Below are positions 18,889 through 28,583 of a stretch of 64,000 nt of DNA, in pieces. This stretch comes from Desulfurobacteriaceae bacterium (GTDB lineage: Bacteria; Aquificota; Aquificia; Desulfurobacteriales; Desulfurobacteriaceae). A model generated the notes under the pieces. That model saw only the letters and a program-made list of their open reading frames with translations. It did not search any database and had not been told where the DNA came from. Numbering within the stretch: the stretch's first letter is position 1; the number at the start of each line of letters is the position of its first letter. The stretch spans positions 62,001 to 126,000 of the forward strand of contig JAMORC010000063.1 in NCBI GenBank assembly GCA_027063785.1, given 5' to 3'. The position numbers and the translations under genes are program-made.

Positions 18889-19899
18889 TTACCTCCCGTG
18901 TTTTTTCAGAATTTCCCTTACCTTTTGGTAAAGTTCGGGAAGTCTGTCAATAAGAGCTTGAATCTTTTTCCATTCTTTGTATGGTCTTGCGGGAAATCCG
19001 GCATACGTTCCCGGTTCCTTTATGCTCTTTGTTATTCCAGATTTAGCAGCAACTGTTACGTTGTCGGTAATCTCTATGTGGCCGGCAACTCCTACTTTCC
19101 CGGCCAGAGTTACGTAGTTTCCTATTCTCGTACTTCCCGATATACCGACTTGGGATACTATGAAGCAGTACTTCCCGATTTTTACGTTGTGACCCACCTG
19201 AACAAGGTTGTCTATCTTGCTTCCTTCTCCTATAACGGTTTCTCCTATTGTCCCCCTGTCTATCGTCGTGTTGGCACCTATTTCGACAAAGTCCTCAATT
19301 ACGACCCTTCCTACCTGGGGAACTTTGTAAATTTTCATTTCTTCCTTGCTGAAGGCGTATCCAAATCCGTCAGAGCCTATGACTGCTCCGGCGTGGATTC
19401 TGACGAACTTGCCGATTTTGCTTCTGTCGTAAATAGTTACATTGGGAAAGATTACAGAGTTGTCACCTATTTCACATTCGTTGCCTATAAAGACTCCCGG
19501 AAATACTACTGCGCCGTTACCGATTTTTGTTCCTTTTCCGATGTAAACGTTGGCTCCTATGTAGCACCTGTCTCCTACTGATGCTCCTTCCTCGATAACG
19601 GCCCTTTCTGAGATTGAAGGGGGAGGAAGCTTCTCGGGATAGAGTATTGATAGGAGTTTTGCGAAAGCAACGTACGGTTCCTTGCATATAATTTGGGGTA
19701 GCGTTAGTTCCTCTGCGGGTTTGTCAATTATAACGGCCGAAGCTTTGGTTTTTTTTAAGAATTTCCTGTAGCGGGGGTTTGTTAAAAAGGTTATCTCCCC
19801 GGGCTGTGCCGATTCTATTTCCCCTATTCCCTTTATTTCGACGCTGCCGTCCCCTATTAGCCGGCATCCCAGGATTTCTGCAATCTCCGATAACTTCAT
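18889..19899 (-). CDS. lpxD: UDP-3-O-acylglucosamine N-acyltransferase
   Basis: LpxD adds the second acyl chain in lipid A synthesis. The 336-aa protein has an N-terminal uridine-binding domain (1-100) with ITFLTNPRYRKFL, followed by many left-handed beta-helix hexapeptide repeats (about 105-290), e.g. IGANVYIGKGTKIGNG, with the catalytic His in VQVGHNVKIG. It closes with a C-terminal helix pair. It follows ompH with a 4-base overlap, the usual bamA-skp-lpxD order. The fabZ and lpxA genes that often come next are replaced by ahcY. Confidence 0.95.
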   Translation of the reverse strand: MKLSEIAEILGCRLIGDGSVEIKGIGEIESAQPGEITFLTNPRYRKFLKKTKASAVIIDKPAEELTLPQIICKEPYVAFAKLLSILYPEKLPPPSISERAVIEEGASVGDRCYIGANVYIGKGTKIGNGAVVFPGVFIGNECEIGDNSVIFPNVTIYDRSKIGKFVRIHAGAVIGSDGFGYAFSKEEMKIYKVPQVGRVVIEDFVEIGANTTIDRGTIGETVIGEGSKIDNLVQVGHNVKIGKYCFIVSQVGISGSTRIGNYVTLAGKVGVAGHIEITDNVTVAAKSGITKSIKEPGTYAGFPARPYKEWKKIQALIDRLPELYQKVREILKKHGR

Positions 19900-20435
19900 T
19901 TCCCTGCCTGCTTGTTGTAGATATCCAGTATCTTGTCGCTGAGGTCGTACTTGGGATCGGCCGCGACGATACCGGCTTCCCTTACTTCAACTATTATCGG
20001 GATGTTGTGTTCTTTCCTGTACTGTTTAACGACCTTGACAATTTCCTGTATGATTTCCATCGTGTACTTCTGTTCCAGGTTTGAAATCTCTATCTGGGTA
20101 TCCTGCTGAAACCGCTGAAGTTCCCTGATTTTCTGCTGGAGTTCAATTTCCTTTTTCTCCCTTGCTTCCTTGCTGAGGACGGGGCTTTGAAGCTCTTTCT
20201 TCAACTTTTCAATTTCCTCTTTCATCTTCTTAATCTTTTCCCTGGCGCTGTTTATCTTTGCCTCGAGAAGGCTCTTGGCCTGCTTTCCTTTTACTGAGCT
20301 GTTTAAGATCTTCTGCATGTTGATGTAGTAAACTGCAAAGGTCTGCTGACTCTTTGCTTTTTCCTTCGGTGCTGCAACTGCCGTTTCGGCGCTTAAAAGC
20401 GCAGTAAGGATTGCTGCTGTTAATAACCTCCTCAT
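19896..20435 (-). CDS. OmpH/Skp-family periplasmic chaperone
   Basis: This protein probably guards unfolded outer-membrane proteins in the periplasm on their way to BamA. The 179-aa protein has a signal peptide (RRLLTAAILTALLSAETAVA), a short beta segment (FAVYYINMQKILNSS), then a long charged coiled coil (about 55-125) with KKMKEEIEKLKKELQS, and a final beta strand IPIIVEVREAGIVAADPKYDLSDKI... pattern typical of OmpH. It sits between bamA and lpxD with short spacings. Confidence 0.9.
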   Translation of the reverse strand: MRRLLTAAILTALLSAETAVAAPKEKAKSQQTFAVYYINMQKILNSSVKGKQAKSLLEAKINSAREKIKKMKEEIEKLKKELQSPVLSKEAREKKEIELQQKIRELQRFQQDTQIEISNLEQKYTMEIIQEIVKVVKQYRKEHNIPIIVEVREAGIVAADPKYDLSDKILDIYNKQAGK

Positions 20436-20446
20436 CTATTCCTCCT

Positions 20447-22747
20447 TTAGAAGTAGCTTCCCATTCCGAAGTGCCATTCAGAAGAGCTTTCTCCGCTCTT
20501 TCTGTCAAGTTTCCATCCGAGGTCAAGCCTTATTGGACCCATAGGAGTTAGCACTCTGAGTCCAATACCGGCGGATTTCCTCATATCTCCCAGCTTGTAG
20601 GTGTCCCACCATCCTCCGCCTACATCAATAAAGCTTATAAGTCTCAGGAATTTCGTTACATCGTAGCCGAGCTCGAAGTTGAAGATAAGTTCCCTGTTTG
20701 CTCCTTCGGCATCTCCGTCTTCGTCCTTCGGTCCGGCTTCACCCCAGCTGAAGCCTCTTACGGAGGTGTCTCCTCCCACGTAGAACCTGTAGTCTATGGG
20801 TAGCCTGCTTGTGCTGCCAAAAGCATCGGCATAACCCGCTTTTGCGTGAACGGAGGCTATGAACGGAAGGTCGAAGTCAATCGGTAAATCGTTGAAATTG
20901 AAGTAGTAAGCATACTCGCCGATGATTTTGTAGAAGTTCTTGTCCCCCGCAAGGAAGTTCCCGGCAAGCTGAGTTGTTACTTTAAAGTAGTCACCTTTAT
21001 GCGGGAGGAACCTGTTGTCCCTTAAGTCCCTTGAAATGAAGAAAGTGGAGAGGCCGATCTTTTCACTTCCTTCCTCTTCCCTGACGATGTCCGGAGCGTC
21101 TTCGTCGATATCCGTAATTTTGTCCTTCTCGAAAAGGTACCCCAGTCCGACTTTCCAGTCTTCCCAGAGCCTTCTCGTTACCATGGCGGAAAAGCCGGTT
21201 TTCTTGCTGGTGTAGGTGAAGTACTCCATTCTGGTATTAAAAAGTCCAAGGGATAGTGTCTGAGGCCTGTCAAGCCACCACCTGTGGTTGTAGGTTATAT
21301 TAAAGTCGAGGACTCTCGAGCCGGCTTGAAGGCTTATAGAGCCCGAATCCCCTGTTCCGAAGAGGTTTCCTTTTGAAAGGCTTACCATAGCTACGAGCTT
21401 CGATACAGAGCTGTAACCCGCACCGACCGAGAACATTCCGGTAAGTCTTTCTTTAACGTCGACGTTGACGTCAACCTTATTCCCTTCAACGACTTTCGGC
21501 TTGACGTCAACGTTCTCGAAATACCCGGTGTTAAACAGCCTTCTTACCGATCTTTCGAGCCTGACGGTGTTGAATATTCCGGTTTCGTAAAGGTCAAGTT
21601 CTCTCCTTATAGTTCTGTCCCTTGTAGCTATGTTTCCGGTTATCCTTATCCACCTGACGTAAGCCCTCTTACCTTCGTAGATGTGGAAAATAACGTCAGC
21701 CGTGTGAGCTTTAGGGTTCAGTTTTACCTCAGGTCTTGCATCTGCGAAGATAAAGCCGAGTTCTCCGTACTTCCTTACGATTTTCTTTGAGAGCTTATCA
21801 ACGAGTTCTTGGTTGAAACGCCTTCCCGGCTTTAGCTTTTTCGTAAGCTTCAGAAGTTCCTTCGAGCTAAAGAGGGTATTTCCTTCAAACTTTATCTGAC
21901 CGAACTTGTAAGGTTTTCCTTCTTTAACTATTGTGTAAATGACTTTGTAGCAGTTTCCTTTTTCCCTGATTACTTCCGGTTTTGCTACCTCAACGTCAAG
22001 GTAACCTTTCTTGTAGTAAAGTTCCTTTATTTTTTTAACATCCATTTCAAGGTTTTCCCTTGATAAAGGTGCGTTAAATCGAAGGTGGAGAATCGATTTT
22101 TCTTTTGTTATCAGGACATCCTTTATATCGCCGGAGCTTATTGCCCTGTTGCCTTTTATCTCTATGTCGCAGACGTTTGCTTTCTTACCTTCGTTTATGT
22201 AAAAGGTTGCAACGGCGCGGGTCGGGGAAATCCTTTCAATTGTGTAATAAACCTCGGTTCCGGGATATCCCTTCTTCAAGTAAAGAAGTTCGATCTTTTC
22301 TTTGAGTTCATCCAGGAACTTATAGTCGAGAGGCTTTCTGATCTGCTTTTCCTTCTCTTCTTCGTCTTCTTCGGAGATGAGCCCTAGTTCTTCTTTTAGC
22401 TTCTTTGAAGATATGCTTTCATTCCCTTTAAATACGATGTCGGTTATTATCGGTTTTTCTTTTACGAAATACCTGAGAACAACGCCTTTTTTGCCTTTTT
22501 TTACGTCAACGGATATGTTTTCAAAGTACCCCAGCTTAAAGAGGGTTTTTATGTCCCTTGCCACAGCCCCGGGATAGAACTTCTTCCCGGGTTTTTCTGA
22601 TATGTAATAGAGAATTGTGCTTTTCGGCACTGCTTCGTTCCCTATTACTTCAACCTTTTCTATGATTTCTCCCGGTTTCTGGGCAAACGTCGCTGCTGGA
22701 GAAACAAAGAGCATTAAAAACAAAAGGAGCGCTACTAACCTACTCAT
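20447..22747 (-). CDS. bamA: Outer-membrane protein assembly factor BamA
   Basis: BamA inserts beta-barrel proteins into the outer membrane. From the ATG at 22747 it has 766 aa: signal peptide (MSRLVALLLFLMLFVSPAATFAQ region), then five POTRA repeats (about 25-415), then a C-terminal 16-strand barrel (about 420-766). The barrel has the conserved VRGFSWGEAGP loop (VRGF motif) and ends in Phe. An in-frame start 13 codons upstream would put the GGGGG ribosome site inside the gene and precede the signal peptide, so it was rejected. No other Bam lipoprotein is nearby. Confidence 0.95.
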   Translation of the reverse strand: MSRLVALLLFLMLFVSPAATFAQKPGEIIEKVEVIGNEAVPKSTILYYISEKPGKKFYPGAVARDIKTLFKLGYFENISVDVKKGKKGVVLRYFVKEKPIITDIVFKGNESISSKKLKEELGLISEEDEEEKEKQIRKPLDYKFLDELKEKIELLYLKKGYPGTEVYYTIERISPTRAVATFYINEGKKANVCDIEIKGNRAISSGDIKDVLITKEKSILHLRFNAPLSRENLEMDVKKIKELYYKKGYLDVEVAKPEVIREKGNCYKVIYTIVKEGKPYKFGQIKFEGNTLFSSKELLKLTKKLKPGRRFNQELVDKLSKKIVRKYGELGFIFADARPEVKLNPKAHTADVIFHIYEGKRAYVRWIRITGNIATRDRTIRRELDLYETGIFNTVRLERSVRRLFNTGYFENVDVKPKVVEGNKVDVNVDVKERLTGMFSVGAGYSSVSKLVAMVSLSKGNLFGTGDSGSISLQAGSRVLDFNITYNHRWWLDRPQTLSLGLFNTRMEYFTYTSKKTGFSAMVTRRLWEDWKVGLGYLFEKDKITDIDEDAPDIVREEEGSEKIGLSTFFISRDLRDNRFLPHKGDYFKVTTQLAGNFLAGDKNFYKIIGEYAYYFNFNDLPIDFDLPFIASVHAKAGYADAFGSTSRLPIDYRFYVGGDTSVRGFSWGEAGPKDEDGDAEGANRELIFNFELGYDVTKFLRLISFIDVGGGWWDTYKLGDMRKSAGIGLRVLTPMGPIRLDLGWKLDRKSGESSSEWHFGMGSYF

Positions 22748-22789
22748 TTTACCCCCGGTAAGCTTCGGTGGTGGTAATGATAGCATAAA

Positions 22790-23932
22790 CTAACCTTTTG
22801 GCAGGTAAATCCTGAAACAGGTGCCTTTTCCTTCCTCTGACTCAACTTCAACCTTTCCTCCCATTCTGTCCGTAGCAAGCTTTACTATAGAAAGGCCGAG
22901 TCCCGTTCCTCCCAGTTTCCTTGAACGGGAGCGTTCAACTCTGTAGAACCTTTCAAATATGAACGGAAGGTGGGACTTCGGAATGCCCCTTCCTGTGTCG
23001 CATACCGATATTTCGTACTCATTCTTAAGTTCTTTAAAGGCTATTTCTATTTTCCCGCCGTCCCTGTTGTACTTAATCGCGTTATCGATGAGGTTTTTAA
23101 GTATAGCGTGGAGCATTTTTTCATCTGCCCGTACTTCGGCGTTGTTGGGGATTTTTATCTCGACTTTTAAGTTTTTCTGGACTATGAAGTCTGAGAGGTC
23201 TTTCAGGATATTCCTTACAAACGGGAGTAACTTTATTTCTACCGGACTGAGCTTATAGTCTACGCTTTCAAGCTGAGAAAGGGTTATGAGGTCCTCTATT
23301 AACTGTTCCATGTAATTTACTCTTTCCAGTGCTTTTCTTATAAAGGGAATGGCCCTCGGGTTATTTTTGCACTCTTCCTCGATCGTTTCCAGGGAGAGCT
23401 TCATAGCCGCAACCGGCGTTTTAAGTTCATGGGAAACGTTTGCTATGAAGTCTTTCTTAAGGTTTTCGTACTTTTTCATGGGGGTTAGGTCTATGAGGAG
23501 GAGGACTTTTTCATCCATGTCGGAGCCGAAAATCATCTGAACGTAGCGATCTTTTATTTTCTTTTCCTGCCAGACTCTGTACGTTTTATTGAAGCTCTCG
23601 TTTATCATGCTGACAACGTCGAAGTTCTTTATGGCTTGGTAAAAGAACTTCCCCGCATCCTCCGGAGAAATGTCGAGAAGCTCTCTGGCCAGTTTATTGG
23701 TAAAGACTATTCTTCCGTAGGGATCCATTATTACTATTCCTTCTCTTATAAGGCTTAAGGCCCTTGTCAGAAGCTTTGACTTATCAAAACCTTTACTCTC
23801 TCTGTCCCTCTCTTTTCTCCTTATCTGTTCGATCAGCTTTCGCCTTTTCTCTCTCTCTTTAATGACCAGGTATCCCAGGATAAAGATCAGGGTTGCAAGG
23901 AGAATAACGATTCCTAAAAGAATCCCTTCCAA
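22790..23932 (-). CDS. PhoR-like sensor histidine kinase
   Basis: This 380-aa inner-membrane kinase has one N-terminal TM helix (about 2-22), a basic linker, a PAS domain (about 55-150), HisKA with the phosphorylated His in NVSHELKTPVAAMK near 170, and HATPase_c with NLIDNAIKYN, DTGRGIPKSHLPFIF and GGTGLGLSIVK. No periplasmic sensor domain is present, so it probably reads a membrane or cytoplasmic signal. The start is TTG at 23932 with AAGGAG upstream. No response regulator gene is in the window. It lies directly upstream of bamA on the same strand. Confidence 0.92.
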   Translation of the reverse strand: MEGILLGIVILLATLIFILGYLVIKEREKRRKLIEQIRRKERDRESKGFDKSKLLTRALSLIREGIVIMDPYGRIVFTNKLARELLDISPEDAGKFFYQAIKNFDVVSMINESFNKTYRVWQEKKIKDRYVQMIFGSDMDEKVLLLIDLTPMKKYENLKKDFIANVSHELKTPVAAMKLSLETIEEECKNNPRAIPFIRKALERVNYMEQLIEDLITLSQLESVDYKLSPVEIKLLPFVRNILKDLSDFIVQKNLKVEIKIPNNAEVRADEKMLHAILKNLIDNAIKYNRDGGKIEIAFKELKNEYEISVCDTGRGIPKSHLPFIFERFYRVERSRSRKLGGTGLGLSIVKLATDRMGGKVEVESEEGKGTCFRIYLPKG

Positions 23933-23943
23933 GGAGTTCTCCT

Positions 23944-25009
<1,066 letters not shown>

Positions 25010-25012
25010 TTC

Positions 25013-25585
25013 CTAGGGGGAGTTTTCCCCCTTCCACTTCTTAAGGTTTGAAAGCAGGTATTTTCTGGCTTTTTTCCAGTTTCCCTCAACCATTTTCCTG
25101 TCATTTTCGGGGATTAGACCGGTTGCGAATTCAAGTGCTTTGTCAATCACAGGAACGGTAATTCCTCCTATGTAGCTTCTCTTTATCAGATAACCGTCGG
25201 GAGAGAGTATTGAAACTGCAAAAACAATAATTGAAGCAATTGCTATTCCCCTGACTATGCCGAACAGGAATCCCAGCAGGTTGTTAACTATTCCGAAAGC
25301 GGTTTTGTTTACCGACTTTTCAATGTAGAAGGCGAAGTATTTAAAGGTCAGAAATACGGCCGTAAAGATGATAAACCCGGCGGTCAATACCTGGGAAAGG
25401 TCTGGTGAGGAGTAGAGGAAGTTTGCAAGGGGATGGGATAGTTTAAAGGCCAGTAAAACGCTGAGGGCCAGCCCGGATATCGATATTATTTCCTCTACGA
25501 ATCCCTTGTTAAAACCTCTTACTATGTTCCATCCGATTGTAATTATGACGAGACCGTCCAGTACGTTTAAAGGATGAAGATTCAT
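25013..25585 (-). CDS. CvpA family membrane protein
   Basis: This CvpA-type membrane protein (colicin V production family, molecular role uncertain) has 190 aa from the ATG at 25585, which has GGAGGTGGT upstream. It shows about four TM helices (near 8-25, 32-52, 65-85, 105-130), with the FNKGFVEE motif after the first and NNLLGFLFGIVRG in the last. A start nine codons earlier would put the ribosome site inside the gene. It overlaps nadC by 4 bases and shares its last codons with the gap hairpin. Confidence 0.8.
   Translation of the reverse strand: MNLHPLNVLDGLVIITIGWNIVRGFNKGFVEEIISISGLALSVLLAFKLSHPLANFLYSSPDLSQVLTAGFIIFTAVFLTFKYFAFYIEKSVNKTAFGIVNNLLGFLFGIVRGIAIASIIVFAVSILSPDGYLIKRSYIGGITVPVIDKALEFATGLIPENDRKMVEGNWKKARKYLLSNLKKWKGENSP
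25015..25032. terminator. Bidirectional-looking hairpin between gap and cvpA
   Basis: AGGGGGA-GTTT-TCCCCCT forms a perfect 7-bp stem and 4-base loop, 6 bases after the gap stop and overlapping the last codons of convergent cvpA. There is no long U-run on either side, so it is a plausible but not strong intrinsic terminator. Confidence 0.55.
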
Positions 25586-26424
25586 ACCACCTCCATACTT
25601 ACGTCTACCCAAGTTGCTCCCGTTATGATCTTGCTGGTGGAGATGAAGTCGACTTTTAATCCTTTCACTTTCTCTAAGGATTCAAGCGTTATTCCGCCGG
25701 ACAGTTCAATCTTTATACCCGGTTTTCTGCTTTTAAGGAGTTCGACGGCAGCGTTTACTTCCTCAAACTTCCAGTTGTCGAGCATTACTATATCGACCAT
25801 TTCAATTACCTGGAGGAGTTTTTCCAGCTGATCCCAATTTTCCACTTCTACTTCAATGCTCGCTGTTGCAGGGATAGTATTGTAAACCGCTTTGACGGCT
25901 TCTGCTACTCCGCCGTAGGCTCTTATGTGGTTATCCTTTACCATGGCGGCGTCAAAGAGGCCGAACCTGTGGTTTCTCGCGCCTCCGATCCTTGTTGCGT
26001 ACTTCTCCAGCGCTCTAAGTCCGGGGGTTGTTTTCCTGGTGTCAAGTAGCGTAATTCCTGTTTCCCTCAGCCTCTCTGCGTATTTCCTTGTTTCGGTGGC
26101 TATTCCGGAGAGTCTCTGCAGCAGGTTAAGTGCAGTTCTCTCACATATAAGAATTGTTTTAAGGTTTCCGCTTACCTTTCCGATGATTTCTCCTTTTTTA
26201 ACTTCCTCTCCCTCTTCCTTCCTCCAGCTAAAAGTGACTGAGGGGTCGTAAAGTTTGAAGACCATTTCGAAGAAAGGAATTCCGCAGAGAATGAAGTCTT
26301 CCTTTGCAATGACTTCTGCTTTTCCTTCCCGGGGGGGAAGGGAGGCGGTGGATAAATCCCCGATTGACGAGAGATCTTCGTTGAGAAATCGTAAAATTAA
26401 ATCCCTTATCCAGGGAATCTCCAC
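25582..26424 (-). CDS. nadC: Nicotinate-nucleotide pyrophosphorylase (carboxylating)
   Basis: NadC turns quinolinate and PRPP into nicotinate mononucleotide in NAD synthesis. The 280-aa length is typical. Seen are GDLSTASL, CERTALNLLQRLSGIAT, LDTRKTTPGLR, GGARNHRFGLFDAAMVKDNHI and the C-terminal ELSGGI with the SSKI-like ISTSKI. The GTG start at 26424 sits behind GGAGG, which is one arm of a palindrome shared with pgsA. It overlaps cvpA by 4 bases. Confidence 0.96.
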   Translation of the reverse strand: MEIPWIRDLILRFLNEDLSSIGDLSTASLPPREGKAEVIAKEDFILCGIPFFEMVFKLYDPSVTFSWRKEEGEEVKKGEIIGKVSGNLKTILICERTALNLLQRLSGIATETRKYAERLRETGITLLDTRKTTPGLRALEKYATRIGGARNHRFGLFDAAMVKDNHIRAYGGVAEAVKAVYNTIPATASIEVEVENWDQLEKLLQVIEMVDIVMLDNWKFEEVNAAVELLKSRKPGIKIELSGGITLESLEKVKGLKVDFISTSKIITGATWVDVSMEVV

Positions 26425-26426
26425 GT

Positions 26427-26438
26427 TTCCTCCGGAGG
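26427..26438. promoter_or_regulatory. Palindromic shared ribosome-binding sites of nadC and pgsA
   Basis: The 18-base gap between the divergent starts (GTG ending at 26424, ATG at 26443) contains TCCTCCGGAGGA, a perfect 12-base palindrome. Read on either strand it gives GGAGGA, the Shine-Dalgarno site of each gene. There is no room for promoters here, so transcription of both genes must begin inside the opposing gene or further away. Confidence 0.7.
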
Positions 26439-26442
26439 ATAG

Positions 26443-26982
26443 ATGATAAACGCACCTAATGCCGTTACCCTTTTAAGGGTCTTTATAGTGCCGGTCTTCA
26501 TTATGGCCATTTTTTACAGGGATTTCAAGTTGGCGCTTTTCGTATTCCTTATTGCCGCCCTCAGTGATGCCCTTGACGGTTTTCTTGCGAGGAGGCTATC
26601 TCAAGTTACTGCTATAGGGATAATTCTCGATCCTATAGCCGATAAGGCTCTTATCGATTCGGGTTTTGCTCTTCTTTCGTATATAGACAGGATAATTCCC
26701 GTGTGGCTTGCCGTTATTGTTTTAAGCAGGGATGTTCTGCTGCTCTTCGGAGGGTGGCTCCTTGCAACTTTCGGAAAGCTCGATAAGATAAGGCCTACTC
26801 TTTTGGGAAAAGTAACTGCATTTTCGCAATTTTTTACCCTTTTCTTAACACTTTTGAACTTGAACTGTTCTATCTGTCCGAAATATTGTTTAAGTGGAGT
26901 CTTTTCCTTGACAGGTTTACTGACTATTCTGTCGGCATTTGACTATGCCTTCAGGGGGCTTAAGGAGATTAGCAGTGCGTAG
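26443..26982 (+). CDS. pgsA: CDP-diacylglycerol--glycerol-3-phosphate 3-phosphatidyltransferase
   Basis: PgsA makes phosphatidylglycerol phosphate at the inner membrane. The 179-aa protein has the CDP-alcohol phosphotransferase signature SDALDGFLARRLSQVTAIGIILDPIADK in pattern (D-x2-D-G-x2-A-R-x8-G-x3-D-x3-D) at about residues 41-67. It has about five TM helices and starts NAPNAVTLLRVFIVP, typical of PgsA. It heads the 13-gene plus-strand run. A cardiolipin-type function in the same family is less likely because of length and N-terminal match. Confidence 0.93.
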   Translation: MINAPNAVTLLRVFIVPVFIMAIFYRDFKLALFVFLIAALSDALDGFLARRLSQVTAIGIILDPIADKALIDSGFALLSYIDRIIPVWLAVIVLSRDVLLLFGGWLLATFGKLDKIRPTLLGKVTAFSQFFTLFLTLLNLNCSICPKYCLSGVFSLTGLLTILSAFDYAFRGLKEISSA

Positions 26983-28036
26983 GTATATGCCGGAACTGTA
27001 CTTTATTGCAAGCCTTGCTGTTCTTCTGTTCATGCTTTTTTACCTTAAACCGGCGATAATGCCTTTCTTTGTAGCTTCGGTGCTTGCTTATATTTCTTTC
27101 CCTATTTTCAACCTGTTTATAAGAATTACGGGAGAGAAAAAAACTCTTTCTGCCCTTTTTACCCTGTTTACTATTTTTGCCTTCATTGTTATTGCCCTCT
27201 TTGTAATACTTCCTACGGTTGTAGAGCAGGTGCAGAGCTTCATAAACTACCTTCCGATCCTTGCAAATAAGCTCGATGCTTTTCTTTACAAGTTTGTCGG
27301 GAAACACTTTCCCGAGAAGTTTCACTTCGATTTTTCGAGTATCGGTGCTTTCCTCGGAAGTCTATACTCACAGATCGGAACCATTCCTATAGGTAACTTC
27401 GTCTCCAAAGTGTTTTCCGGATTCTTCTCCGCTGTTGCCCTTTTGATTAACGCCGTTCTTATTCCCCTTCTCATTTACTACTTCCTGGTAAATGCTGAGA
27501 AAATTTACAGGCTTTATATAGCTGTTGCTCCCTCTTCAATTCAAGGTGAGTTAAAGTTACTGGTAGATAAAGTCCACAGTTCTCTGTCCAGTTACCTTTT
27601 GGGGCAGATCCTTGTTGCTTTCTTTGTCGGTTTTTACATAGCCGTTGGTCTCTACTTTGTAGGCATAAAGTACTCTTTCCTTATAGGTTTTGTTGCCGGC
27701 ATTCTGAATATGATCCCTTACGTAGGCTTCTTTTCCGGGCTTATTCCGTCTTTACTGCTTGCCGTGTTTGATAACGGAGAGCTTGCGGCTGTCGTCGGAG
27801 TCCTTGTTGTTTTCCTTTCGGAGGCCGGGATAGAGAACCTCCTTTACCCGGTTGTTATGAGCCACGCAACGGGGATAAATCCCCTTCTGATCCTCTTCTC
27901 GATATTCGTCGGCGGATACCTGGGAGGCTTTCTCGGAATCGTTATATCTGTTCCCGTCGCCGTTATGATAGTTCCGGTGTTTGAGAGCTTCCTCGAGAAG
28001 AAAGGAGATCCCTTTGCTGGTGGGAATAACCGGTAA
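26975..28036 (+). CDS. AI-2E family transporter (PerM-like membrane protein)
   Basis: This multi-pass membrane protein of the AI-2E/PerM exporter family has an unclear substrate; some members export autoinducer-2 or act as Na+/H+ antiporters. I place the start at GTG 26975 (353 aa), because AAGGAG lies 7 bases upstream. A TTG at 26939 in frame lacks a site. It shows eight or so helices with the usual soluble stretch between the third and fourth (about 60-150), then GILNMIPYVGFFSGLIP, the family's conserved segment. It overlaps pgsA by 8 bases and coaE by 23. Confidence 0.88.
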   Translation: MRRYMPELYFIASLAVLLFMLFYLKPAIMPFFVASVLAYISFPIFNLFIRITGEKKTLSALFTLFTIFAFIVIALFVILPTVVEQVQSFINYLPILANKLDAFLYKFVGKHFPEKFHFDFSSIGAFLGSLYSQIGTIPIGNFVSKVFSGFFSAVALLINAVLIPLLIYYFLVNAEKIYRLYIAVAPSSIQGELKLLVDKVHSSLSSYLLGQILVAFFVGFYIAVGLYFVGIKYSFLIGFVAGILNMIPYVGFFSGLIPSLLLAVFDNGELAAVVGVLVVFLSEAGIENLLYPVVMSHATGINPLLILFSIFVGGYLGGFLGIVISVPVAVMIVPVFESFLEKKGDPFAGGNNR

Positions 28037-28583
28037 CATAGGTTCTGGAAAGTCAACCGTTTCAAACTTCCTGAAAGCTATGGGTTATTCCGTCTACAAT
28101 GCTGACAAGATGGCCAAGGAGCTTCTCCTTCCGGATTCTCCCTGCTTTGAAGAGGTACTGAGAGCTTTTGGAAGCGAAATACTTACTCCCGACGGACTGA
28201 TAGATACGAAAAAGCTCGGGAAGATAGTCTTTTCTGATCCCGGGAAGCTGAACATCCTTACATCCATAACTCATCCGGAGCTTCTTAAAAGAATTGAGAG
28301 TTTAAGGGAAAAAAGTTTAGTCTTCGTTGAGGCGGCAGTTCTCGTTGAGTACGGCTGGCAGGAGAGGTTTGACAGAATCGTTCTTGTTTACGCTTATAAG
28401 GGACAGAGACTCCTCAGAGCGGCGAGGCGTTTTGGATTTAAAGAAGCCGTAAGGAGGGATTCTCTTCAGCTTCCGTACGCGGAAAAGATAAAATACTCCG
28501 ACTACCTCCTGTGTAATACGGGAGATCTACTGCACCTTAAGGAGCAGGTAAAATCAATGGTTTCTGAACTGGAGGTGCTGTGA
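28014..28583 (+). CDS. coaE: Dephospho-CoA kinase
   Basis: CoaE performs the last step of coenzyme A synthesis. It has the P-loop GITGNIGSGKST right at the N terminus, the DADxxA-like YNADKMAKELL, and FVEAAVLVEYGW. I use TTG 28014 (189 aa), 6 bases after AAGGAG; GTG at 28020 is almost as good. Longer in-frame starts at 27981 would run through the ribosome site. The gene overlaps the AI-2E gene by 23 bases, and its TGA overlaps the next GTG. Confidence 0.92.
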   Translation: MLVGITGNIGSGKSTVSNFLKAMGYSVYNADKMAKELLLPDSPCFEEVLRAFGSEILTPDGLIDTKKLGKIVFSDPGKLNILTSITHPELLKRIESLREKSLVFVEAAVLVEYGWQERFDRIVLVYAYKGQRLLRAARRFGFKEAVRRDSLQLPYAEKIKYSDYLLCNTGDLLHLKEQVKSMVSELEVL

